Source: Melieria omissa
Lineage: Eukaryota > Arthropoda > Insecta > Diptera > Ulidiidae
Direction of reading: 5' to 3'
Length of the DNA: 64,000 nucleotides
Assembly: GCA_963971225.1 (NCBI GenBank)
Contig: OZ020269.1
Span: 11,804,701 to 11,868,700 of the forward strand
The position numbers and the translations under genes were made by a program. Below, piece after piece: positions 37,736 through 47,798 of this stretch. Numbering within the stretch: position 1 is the stretch's first letter; every line of letters starts with the position of its first letter. The notes under the pieces are model-generated. The model had not been told where the DNA came from and made no database searches. It worked only from the letters and a program-made list of their open reading frames with translations.

Positions 37736-37997
37736 ATTTTTTTTTTTATTTGAGCAAACGTCCAGGGGATGACCCCCATTAATGCATTACAAGGCATTGC
37801 ATTGGTTGAGGAAGAATATGGGAAAACAGGATATAGAAGGGTTTTGACCTCATCACGAGTTTGCCATCTTTTGCTGCAAAGTTGGCCGCCGCAGAAAAAG
37901 TTTGTTTTTATGAGTCATATTTCGAAAAGTTGAGGAGATTCGAACTGGCGGTAATGCACTTATCAGTCGATTGATCAAACCGCTGCGACCATTTTTG
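37736..37997 (-). mobile_element. tRNA-derived SINE-like element with A-tail
   Basis: Read on the minus strand: TGGTCGCAGCGG (A-box-like, at 37980-37991), then 31 bases, then CCAGTTCGAATC (B-box, at 37937-37948). About 190 bases of body follow, ending in AAATAAAAAAAAAATAG (37736-37750). Box order, spacing and tail fit a pol III SINE. No clean target duplication was found. Confidence 0.5.
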
Positions 37998-38521
37998 ACT
38001 TCTTATTAAGTTCTAGAAAAATGTTTATTGCCATTGGGTTTGATTTTTCAAGTATATTTCTTATAAGAACACTTTGGTATTTCTCCACAAAACTGTTTTT
38101 TATATCTTAAATACCTATTATAAGGTTTTTCTGGCCTTAATACCAGGGAAAGAAGGCCATCAGAGCAATGACATAGCAGATGTCCAAGCAAGAAAGAATA
38201 CTAAAAGTCCATGTCCGATGTTTGGTTTTAGTAAAATCGACCTGAAAGAGAAAATGTATACCTGAGCAAAAAAACAAAGAAAGGTTGCTCCAAGGAACTT
38301 GTGAAATTTGATTATAAGATAGAGCAGCACTTCTATATGAAAGAAGCTGCTATATGCAGACTGATGCTATAAGAAGGATATGAAGGATGTGAAGACCTAA
38401 CAGGAAACGTTTTTCTGTAACAGCCATCACTACAAACTTAGTTGACAAAAAATACAACAAAATACAAAAACAACAACAAAAACAACCAGTATCGTAGATT
38501 ACTAAAAAAATTTGGCATATA

Positions 38522-39809
38522 AGAGGTGAACCAGAAAAAATTTAGAATTTTTAAGAATACATTAAAAAAAAAGTAATAATCTGATTTTACTAAAATAAAC
38601 TGCAGTTTATTACACATTTCTTAAACTCGAATGTACAACAAAATTTCATGAAATATAATTAGTGGTTGCAACATTTTTTTATATTTTTCTTAACGGTCTT
38701 AGTTAGAGACTGGACAGTACTTTCGGTGACTAGGCTTGCTTCCATCGATTTCGGAACTGTACATCATTTTTGCAAACTTTCTTTATTTTTCTTAGAGTTT
38801 GCTTCATTACAGCCCAATATCTTTCAATAGGCCGAAGTTCCAGGCAGTTGGGACGATTTGCCTCTTTTGGGACCACCGTGACACAATTTCCTTCATACCA
38901 TTCCATAGTTGACCTGGAGTAGTGGCTTGTCGCTAGGTCTGGCAAAAACAAAACTGTTCCTTTGTGCTATTCAATAAATGGTAGAAGGCGTGTTTGCATA
39001 CATTCTTTTATATAAATTCTAGAGTTTATTGTTCCTGTCGTAATGAACACCTTACTCCGGTAGACCACAGGTGCAAATAGCTTGCCAATCCATGAAGCGT
39101 TTTGGAAATTTGGTGTATGTCACTTCGGAGTACTTTCTTTGTGTTCCATTCTTATTGTTTTGAGTGAAATAGGCATTCCCAGGCAACTGCTTGAAGTCCA
39201 CCTTAGAGGTTTCATCATCGAGAATCACGCAATCGAACTTGGTTACGTAATCGTCATACAGTTTTCGAGCCCCCGTCTTCCCTATTTTTCCTTTTGCTTC
39301 CGACTGGTCAGGCACTTTCTGCTGTTCGTAGATCCTTAACCCTTAACTTCGCTTATATAGCATCTAAGTTGATTGCGATGTGCCTGATGCAGCTGCAACA
39401 TCTCAAGTCGCCCTCGTGGGTTTATTCCGATATGTGCTAACAAGCCTCTTCAGCACTTCTGGGTTATTGGACCCTTTTTTCTGCCTGATTCTTCGGCTCT
39501 GTAGATGGAGTTTCCCACGTTGTAGTTGTTTATAACATTATAAACCGTCACTACGCTCGCTTTGCTTTCCCTTGCAATGCTTAGTCTAGACTTCGTCTTA
39601 TCAGTCAAGTAAATGTCCAATATTAATTTGCGGCAGCGCTTTTGCGGGCTGGAAATGTTGACTAAAATAGATTCAAGGTGCAATTGAGTAATATAGCAAG
39701 AAACTGCAATATTTATAGATACTTTCACTCCCAAATACCAGCCTCCTAACTCTTGGCATTTTCGAATGCTGGATGCGTAAAAATTTTAAATTTTTTCTGG
39801 TTCACCTCT
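38522..39809 (-). mobile_element. Tc1/mariner-type element, DD37E class
   Basis: A 1,288-base element between TA at 38520-38521 and 39810-39811. Inverted repeats of 32 bases (38522-38553 and 39778-39809) begin AGAGGTGAACCAGAAAAAAT and differ at one base. Transposase remains are on the minus strand. It sits in the last intron of the dpr-family gene, opposite to gene direction. Confidence 0.92.
38730..39734 (-). pseudogene. Tc1-like transposase (DD37E), multiply broken
   Basis: Three fragments in shifted frames. At 39450-39734 is a helix-turn-helix start (KSRLSIARESKASVVTVYNV, then SGRKKGPITQK). At 39052-39315 is the region of the first catalytic Asp (CVILDDETSKVDFKQLPG). At 38730-38951 is the end of the catalytic core (FLPDLATSHYSRSTMEWY, then LRPIERYWAVMK). 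There are 37 residues between the Asp of PDLA and the Glu of PIER, which places it with the DD37E group described from mosquitoes (ITmD37E-like). The first and third fragments share a frame and the middle one does not, so there are at least two frameshifts plus stops. It is inactive. Confidence 0.85.
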
Positions 39810-40794
39810 TATTTACTAACCACACAGAGGCACACATTTTTGAATAGAAACGTATGACGTTGTCACCGAAACGTATGACGCAATATTTGAGCACATAAAA
39901 CCCCAGATGATCTAAGTTCTAATAATCGAATAAGGAATCTAATTAGGAACATAATAATTAAAAATTTGAAACACAACTGCGCTAAAAAAATATGAAAGAA
40001 GTTTAAATTTTCACTTCGCATGCAATAAAAACATAAAAATGTTGTTTTTTCTACAAAATTGCATGTTCAATGTAAATTTTCAAATGCCATATTTATAGTT
40101 TCTCTAAAATCGCGTCATGTAACACACAACGAAACAGCGCCTCGTTACAATTAAACCGTCACGCCAGCAACACTAATCGAGCAAACAAAAATCACTCATA
40201 CGTCCCATTGTCCCAGCGGAATAATGCACATGTGAACCCTTTTTTTAATAGAAACATTTGATTATAATTACAATTAGACACGTCAATGTGCAATGTTGCA
40301 CAAATTTTAATTGAATAAAATAATTACAGCTGACAGCGTGTCTGTCAATGTTGTCTGCTTGTCAACATGTGTGATGCAATTTCGTACTTTGTTTTATGTC
40401 AGCTGGCAACATGACATCGATAGTTCGGTGTGTTGTATCAAAGTGAAATGAAAAATGTAAATAAATATGAAATATGTGCGCATGTGTGTGTTTGCATTTG
40501 ACATTTTCGTTTGCATATGGAAGTGATTTGATCAACTTAATTGGCTGACATTTTGATGACATAAAATTTAGGTGAAAGCAGTGTCCTGAATTGATATTAC
40601 GAGGTATTTGGTAATAAAGTGAGTGCAGTTATATATAAAGGTTGCTGGCTTTAAATTTTCGTAAAGTAAAATGTGTATGAGGTGTGATGGATCTCTTTGT
40701 TGTAGTTTGAAGTAAATTTCATACCCTTTTATGTGTTCAAAATTGCATCAATCAAATGGCCTTCGGATCTTCATTGAAAGCACCCAGTTCAAAC

Positions 40795-41015
40795 ATAGTT
40801 TAGGTTACGTTACAGTGACTGCCTCGCTGTGAGAGACACTGAGGTCCCCATGGATTTTTGTAATTGTGATATATGGCCTTCGGGGCTTTGTTTAAAGGAC
40901 TCAATTCCAACGACAGCACCAAGCTATCCAAGCTCAAACATAGTTTAGATTAGTTCAGGTGACAACAGCTGCCTTGGTTAAAGATAAATTGGGACTTATA
41001 TGACCTGTTGTGATA
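40795..41015. repeat. two copies of a LINE 3'-tail-like sequence
   Basis: TTTAGGTTACGTTACAGTGACTG.. and TTTAGATTAGTTCAGGTGACAAC.. are followed by CTGCCT and a GTGATACCA-type end. Similar tails occur at 27190-27260 (minus strand) and 60355-60440. Dispersed 3' UTR pieces of non-LTR elements are likely. Confidence 0.4.
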
Positions 41016-41038
41016 CCATACTTCCACACGCATGAAAC

Positions 41039-41058
41039 ACACACACACACACACACAC
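41039..41058. repeat. (CA)n microsatellite
   Basis: Ten CA units in the last dpr intron. Confidence 0.95.
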
Positions 41059-43764
41059 TATAAAAAAACGTTTTATATGAAATCGAAGTTGCGCAATGAA
41101 ATTTAAATTTCTTGCAATATTTTGTGTTGGGCTCATTCATATCTGGGTTTTTTTTAAGGCACATGAAGACAATTCAATTTTGCATCAAAGCAGCTGCTCC
41201 AAAATGCTTTCAGTATGACTAAGTCAGCCTAAAAGTATGCTAATGATTAAGCAGCATTTTTAGCACAGGTTTAATATGGAACATTTTTCTTAAAATTAAA
41301 GAGAACTTTATTATGGTTTTTGCTACAATATGTTGTCAAAAATGTTGTCAAAATAAAATGCAAACAATTTTAAAAATATCCTTGTCTAATTTTAGCTGTT
41401 TATTTATAGCTACTTGTTGCCATATGCAAATGACAACAAATTGCGCTTCAATTATCAACCAAACTTATTTGTGTGAGGCAATCAACAAGCCAGCGAAAAT
41501 AAAAATATTTTTCGTTCCGCAATGACGACACAACGTGGGTATGCAGAAATTAACGTCATTCATTGTAATGAATGACGGCTTAAGCAACTTGTCAGCGACA
41601 TAATTTCAGAGTCATTGATGACAGATGATGAATTGCAGATGGCTTTTCCTCATTTTGTCAGCATTTTGCGTCTACATTGTTGCGGCGGCATACATATACA
41701 AACAAAAAAAAACGCACGCACATATAATGCAGTTTACTGTCAACTGTCAAAGAGGGCCACATGACATTTGTTATCCTTTTATATCCTTACCGGTTTTTGC
41801 AGTCTTTGCGTAATTTTGTCGCTATTATTTTCTCTTTTTTCGACTTTTTGTATGCGCAAAAAAAAATCAGCAAAAAAATCAGCGATTGAGGTTACTGTGA
41901 CTGTGTATGTGTTTGTGTGTGGACGGCACAATTTACTGTGAACTCGCACTGAAGCGACAGTGGCGCTGTGCGACTACAATTTTTTATGTTGAATTCTTTT
42001 TCGTATGCTCTTGTTGTTGTTGTAGTTATTTTTGTCCACCAAAAAATACCAATGTGACACTTTATGATGGCATCAAACAATGCCACAGCATGCGGGCGTC
42101 TGGCAGCAAGTAGGCGTACGATTGTATCTGCATGTGTCTGTGTGTCTGTGTGTGTGTGTGTGTGACTGTGAGTCAGCTTGCGAGTGCGAATGTCAATGTG
42201 AACGAAACCAACGGCGAACAGCAACAGCCACAGCGACCACAAATCGGCCGCAACGCAATGCGTGTTTGCATGTGTGTGTATGCTCGGTTCACGGCGCAGA
42301 CGTGCCAAATGTGAACTGTCAGTTGACAGTTGAGCAAAGAAGTGCGAGAGCCGTAAGGAGTTGTGCACACTTCATGGTTTTGTAATTTTCATAAATTACT
42401 TTTATTACTCGCACAGAATGTGGCCGAAAAAAAAATTCAATTCACTTGCTTGCTACTAGCAAATACAACAACATTAACACACACACGTACACCCACCAAA
42501 TTTACGTGCAAAATTTTGCGTTTACAAATACTTGTGTGTGTGTATGTGTGTGCGAGTAGATTTTAATGTTGCGTCATACATTTAACGCCGCAAAATTTAC
42601 GAGTCTCGGTGTAGGCTATGTGCAACATACAGGGTGTAGTGCGAGAGAAGAAATGAAATAAAATTCTGAAAAATGTTGATTTTTTTTATTGTTGGATTTT
42701 AATATGCAGTAGTCGCTTCATGGAATAGGTTTTCCAACTTAAGAGAGAAATCTTAGCATTAGGGCCAACTTTATCTGGAAGCATTCAAGTCCGATAGATC
42801 GGCTAGAGAGAGACCCACACCCAGTACGTGTGGCTGCTCTCTTTACTGCCAGCAGCCTGCGTGGACGTTAAAACTTCACTCGTTTGGTCGTTCATTCGTT
42901 CGTTGGTTCAGTTTTTATTTGCCTCAACACTGCGGTCCATTTATGTGCAGAGCACTCGGCGTACTCGTACATGAAGTGTAATGTGTGTTGCAATACATTT
43001 TTAATTTATTTGTATCAGTCTGCCGCTTGAAGGGCTAAAGTTTGCCCACAATCCACAACCACAGTCGCTCCGCAGCCAAACCGACCCACGCTATCGTCGC
43101 ACACAGCCGGCACACTGTGCAGCACAACGCTGCGTATACGCAATGTCATTTTGCCAAGGCAACTGGCTGCTGCTGCCAGCGCACTCAGACGTTGGCAATG
43201 GATTTGAAGAGTTCATTAGTGCTCGCACTGGCGTAATACGTCACATTGTAGTCGCAGTGGCGGCCACAATTTCAACGCTATTGTTGCTGTTGTTGCGCTG
43301 TTTCGACGGCATTGCGTCGCGGCACGCTGTGAATTTATGCGTCACCACCCAACACCCCGCCAACCAACAATCATTACGCTTTATGTGCTCATGGCCGTAG
43401 CGCGTTTTTGGCATTGTGGCTGTGAGCTTACGCGGTTGGCATTTAAATGCCAGCACAACCTACAGTACAACCTATGCCAAAAAACATCATTATTACGCCA
43501 AAATATGAAGTTATTCATTTACGCGGAAGTTGGCCACTTTACTATTTCCTTGGAACAATTTGCGCCAAAAAGTAGATGGCAAAATGTCAGCTCGCTTGTT
43601 AAGGTTACTTGTAGCAGTGTGGCTGCTGAATGAGTTAGTTTGTGGTATACTTTCATACTTGCATTACAAATGTGATTTTTCTATTTACTTATATGACTTG
43701 TTCAAGCGTATTTCCATAAGTAATGCACTCACTCAATTATGCTTTAATTTTCTCTTACTTCCAG

Positions 43765-43904
43765 GTGATAATCCGGCAGCGATGTATCATGGACACGTGG
43801 GTTCCTCGACCAAGTCATATCAAACGCATCTGCACTGCATTGTGGTCATACTGGCGTATGCCTATAGAATATTCTATACAAATGTGCATGTAAATATCGT
43901 ATAA
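43765..43904 (+). CDS. dpr13: dpr-family gene, last coding exon and stop
   Basis: Follows TTACTTCCAG. With the carried-over G it reads GDNPAAMYHGHVGSSTKSY, then a hydrophobic tail (HCIVVILAYAYRIFYTN) and a TAA stop at 43902-43904. The DNPAAMYHGH junction after Ig2 is a Dpr-family hallmark. The tail would suit a GPI-anchor signal or a short membrane anchor; which one cannot be told from sequence. The stop completes a 642-base joined frame (213 residues) over the five exons. The intron before it (12,105 bases) is enlarged by piggyBac-like, mariner, SINE-like and Tc1-like insertions. Confidence 0.9.
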
Positions 43905-44447
43905 TCATTGGCACACACACATACACAAACACCTAAACATATGCAGATATAAGACCACAATAGCATTAATCTTCAACCACTTTGATACACCACAACTATC
44001 GAAGACACAAACACAAACACAGTCATCGGTCAGTCATCGCCTCACTTTTCATAATACACGCAGATTTAAGTGTAGCTATGTACAACAAAAACAAACATTA
44101 GTTAAGCCAATAATTGCATTATACATTAGGCGCTTATGTATACATATACATATATATGTGGTATATATAAATACATATTAATGAGATGTATGGAAAGTAT
44201 CCGTGGTGCGTGTGTTGCACTTAAACTGGCTAAATATTAGAAATGTGTGTATGTATGAGTTGATGAATGAAGCACGCACCAAACAAACTGAGAGTCAAAT
44301 CAAATTTTCGTCAAAGCAAGAACATTTTTTCTAAGTTTTCAATAGTTTTGCCCTGTTAAAACTAAACGGTTGCCTAAAAGTATGCTAGCATACTTGAGTG
44401 ATAAAATGCATTGTTGTAATCATCTGTTTGGATCCAATTTTTCACTA
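43905..44447 (+). other. probable start of the 3' untranslated region of the dpr-family gene
   Basis: Directly after the TAA stop. CA-rich, then (TA/CATA)-rich near 44140-44170, with no open frame of interest. No canonical AATAAA is seen close to the stop, so the transcript probably runs further; its end cannot be fixed from sequence. A copy of the recurring 14-base motif lies at 44372-44385. Confidence 0.5.
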
Positions 44448-45017
44448 CACCTAAGTCTGTTTTTACACGGTAGATTGGTTCCAGAAGAAGCCGTGTAAAA
44501 AAAAACCGTGTAAAAAAAGACATTGATCGTATACAAAAATGGGTGATTTGTTCCTAATCTCTAAAACCTATTAAAATTTCTTTACCAAACACGTCTTATT
44601 GCATTGACAGTTCACAAAATATTAACACGTTTCACTTGCTCTGACCAGTAAATTTTATTGTATGCACATAAAGGGAATTCCCCTAAATTAGTGCTATTCA
44701 CATTTGCTTTGACCAGTAAAAATTGCTTGTACGCGCTAAAAGGGAATTCACTTAAATCTTTAAGCTAGTGTTCGCAAACTATCGATAGCACTATCGATAC
44801 TATCGATGGTTTCAGACTTTTTTCTTTCATAAATACTTTTTTGTGATATGAACATACTTCGCAAAAATTAAATTTGACAACAAAAATTTAAGTACATAAA
44901 ATTTCAAATCGTGCTAAATGGAATAAAATCGTGTAAAAAAATTAAAAATATTCAATTTTCAAACCGTGTTATATCAAAACCGTGTAAAAAAAGACCGTGT
45001 AAAAACAGACTTAGGTG
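44448..45017. mobile_element. TA-flanked MITE, 570 bp, with repeated CCGTGTAAAA motifs
   Basis: TA at 44446-44447 and 45018-45019 flank perfect 24-base inverted repeats (44448-44471 and 44994-45017) that begin CACCTAAGTCTGTTTTTACA. Inside, CCGTGTAAAAAAA recurs next to both ends. It is non-coding, and a cluster of TATCGAT motifs lies at 44780-44808. A Tc1/mariner-type target site is likely. It lies 0.5 kb after the dpr stop, possibly within the 3' UTR. Confidence 0.82.
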
Positions 45018-45079
45018 TATTTTTATTTTGAAAACACACTAGCACACAAATATAAATATTTTAGAAAATTTAAATGTAA

Positions 45080-45860
45080 TATTAATTTTTTTTTATTTTT
45101 ATTTTGAAAAAAATTTATAATTTTGAGTTGTTTTTGAAAAAATAATAAAAATTAAAAATAATTTCAAATTTTACTTCGTATTTTTTTATTTTTTCAAAGA
45201 ATTTTTCATTATGTTTTTTTTAGTCAATTGGAAAATATTTATAATTTTTAATTGTTTTTGGAAAAATTAATTTTTTAATTCGTACAGAGGATTTAAAAAT
45301 TTAGCTAAAAAACAATTTTTAAAAATAATTTTAAATTTCACTTATTCGTAATTTTTTTTTTCTCAAAGAATTTTTAATTTTTTTGTTTCATCTAATTTTT
45401 AATTTTAAATTGTTTTTAAAAAAACATATTTTTGTTATTCGTACAGAGGAACTAAAAATGTATGTTATTTAGCTAAAAAATTATTTTTTGGGAATAATTT
45501 AAAATTTCTTATTTTTTATTCGTAATTTTTTTAGTTTTTCAGTTTTTTTTTCATTTAATTTAAAAATATTTATAATATTTAATTGTTTTTGAAAACTTAT
45601 TTAGCTTAACAATTTTTTTTAATAATTTAAAATTTCACTATTTCGTAACTTTTTTATTTTTTCAAAGAATTTTTCAGTTTTTTTCATTTAGTTTGAAAAA
45701 ATGTATAATTTTTAATTGTTTTTGAAAAAAAATATTTTTTTAATTCGTACAGAGGAACCAAAAATATATGTTAAAAAACAATTTTTTAAATGATTTTAAA
45801 TTTCACTTATTCGAATTTGTATATATTTTCAAAGAATTTTTCATTTTTTTTAATAATTTC
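45080..45860. repeat. degenerate tandem repeat, period about 155
   Basis: The marker CGTACAGAGGA occurs at 45281, 45440 and 45746, which are 159 and 2 x 153 apart. Between them recur TTTCACTTATTCGTAA, TTTTTCAAAGAATTTTT and TTTTTAATTGTTTTTG. About five AT-rich units, adjacent to the 570-bp MITE. Confidence 0.75.
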
Positions 45861-46369
45861 AATAATTTTTTTTTTGTAGTATATACACTTTTTTTCATTC
45901 TTTTGTAATTCGTCATTGTTTCGATCAATATTTCATTATTGTAATTAATTTTTTTTATTAATTTCTATAATTTTTTAAGGCAAAACATTCACTTTCTTTC
46001 TGTCTTTCGTAAATTTTTTTTTGTTTTAACAAGTATTTAATATTTGTAATTAATTTCTTTATATTTTCGAAGGCAGTACATACACTTTCTAAAACAATCC
46101 TCAAGCCCAGCTTATCATCAATCATTTCTTAAGTCAATTGTGAATCTTCATCAATTTTCACCAAAGCAAGGCTAACCTCGTCAGTGGAAGATTTTGAGTG
46201 ACCTTTGCAAGATTTGTGCTCCACAGAAAAATGTCAGAAAAATGAAATGTAGATAAAATAACAACGATTTGGAATTTCAAATTGATTCTGGCTTTATTTT
46301 TAAGCTACACTCATTCCATTATTTATGGAAGAGCACATAATTCAAATTATCGCGTCAGCATGGCTAGCA

Positions 46370-46520
46370 GTGATCCAGTGCTCCTGTCGATCCTATTTGT
46401 TGATGGTACACAATACGTGCGGCGTTATTTCACCAATCGCGACTCGAAAGTTTTCTTCACTTATGATTGTCACCGCTTGAGAGGAAAGCACCCAATTCCC
46501 ATTCGGACCCAAATGTGATT
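46370..46520 (+). pseudogene. possible old transposase fragment next to the mariner
   Basis: Part of a 78-codon frame reading SILFVDGTQYVRRYFTNRDS, ending HPIPIRTQM. It weakly resembles the first-Asp segment of rosa-like/DUF4817 transposases (FSDE..F...G.VN.HN.R.W...NPH). It ends beside the mariner's left end. Weak call. Confidence 0.25.
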
Positions 46521-46526
46521 GATATA

Positions 46527-47796
46527 ACACTTCGTTCAATAATGTGTGTGACTAACTAATTAAAACACATTTTTTTGCCAAAATTCGTTTTTATTCATCA
46601 ACATAGTCTCCTTTTAGGGAGATACAATCATTCCAACGCTTTTCCAATCTTTCGATACCGCCTTTGTAGAACGATTTTTCTTTGCATTCAAAATAGGCGT
46701 TAGTTTCGGCGATTACTTCATCATTTGAGCCAAATCTCTTACCACGGAGCATCTTTTTGAGGTCTGCGAAGAGCCAGTAGTCGCTGGGGGCCAGATCTGG
46801 AGAATACGGGGGATGAGAAAGCAATTCGAAGCCCAATTCATGAATTTTTGCCATCGTTTTCATCGACTTGTGACACGGTGCATTGTCTTGGTGAAACAAC
46901 ACTTTTTTCTTCTTCATATGGGGTCGCTTAATCGCGATTTCTTCTTTCAAACGTTCCAACAACGCTATATAATAGTCGCTATTGATTGTTTTCCCTTTCT
47001 CAAGATAGTCGATGAATATTATTCCGTGCACATCCCAAAATACTGACGCCATAACCTTGCCAGCCGATGTTTGTGCCTTTGGACGCTTTGGGCGGCTTTC
47101 ACCGGTTGCATGCCACTCAGCAGACTGCCGATTTGACTCTGGAGTGAAATGGTGGATCCATGTTTCATACATGTCATCATGTTGCGCGTAAACATGTCCA
47201 AACAGCTCTTTGAATCATCGATTCGTTGTTGTTTTTGCTCCGGTGTGAGCAAACGCGGCACCCATTTCGAAAACACCTTTTTCATAACCAAATGTTCATG
47301 TATTATGGTGTGTACACTGCCTGCTGATATCTTTAGAATGTCAGCAATCTCCCCCACTTTCACTTTACGGTCGGACATAATGATTTTCAGTGTTTTTTCA
47401 ACGTTTTCCGGAATAACAGCGTCATTTGGCCGTCCAGTAGATGGAATGTCATCGCTGTCTGTACGACCACGTTTGAATTCGGCATACCAATAACAAATGG
47501 TTCTTTTTGATGGAGCAGAGTCCGAATAATGTTTTTCAAGCCATTCCTGGCATTGAACAGTATTTTTTTTCATTAAAAAACAATGATAAATCAGCACACG
47601 GAATTGCTTTGAATTCATTTTTTTTTTTAACTCAAAAGTAGTGTCACTTAAAGCACTGTAACTTATAAACTAATGGTCGGATTGACATATAATTTTGACA
47701 GTAAGCCTAAAAAGGTTCACAATTTCGAAAAAAATATTGATTTAGTATTACTGCCGCCATCTATGTGTCAGTCACACACATTATTGAACGAAGTGT
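46527..47796 (-). mobile_element. mariner element, near full length, TA target duplication
   Basis: A 1,270-base element bounded by TA at 46525-46526 and 47797-47798. Perfect 27-base inverted terminal repeats occupy 46527-46553 and 47770-47796 and begin ACACTTCGTTCAATAATGTG. The interior codes on the minus strand for a mariner transposase. The perfect repeats suggest a fairly young insertion. It lies about 2.6 kb downstream of the host gene's stop codon and interrupts an older possible transposase relic at 46370-46520. Confidence 0.95.
46591..47618 (-). pseudogene. mariner transposase (DD34D), broken by one frameshift
   Basis: Transposase cuts and pastes the element at TA sites. The N-terminal frame (from ATG at 47618) has the paired helix-turn-helix region, including SAPSKRTICYWYAEFKRG and KISAGSVHTIIHEHLV. 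The C-terminal frame (ending 46591) has the catalytic core: FWDVHG (first Asp), FHQDNAPCHKS (second Asp) and SPDLAPSDYW (third Asp). There are 34 residues between the second and third Asp, and the protein ends GDYVDE. The two frames overlap and disagree near 47170-47185, where a single base appears to be missing just before the DMYETW-type segment. Otherwise the protein is complete at about 345 residues. The copy is therefore non-autonomous now, though its ends could still be moved by a related transposase. Confidence 0.9.
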
Positions 47797-47798
47797 TA

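Larger units (their letters stand above)
39812..43764 (+). other. end of the last dpr intron
   Basis: Contains LINE-tail repeats (40.8-41.0 kb), CA/GT repeats, a 10-base-stem hairpin at 41554-41577, and a GC-richer island at 42.8-43.6 kb just before the last exon. No exon other than the last one was recognised. Confidence 0.6.

Noticed and set aside
41892..42385. Opposed 158- and 101-codon frames
   Set aside because: They overlap on opposite strands and run through CA/GT repeats.
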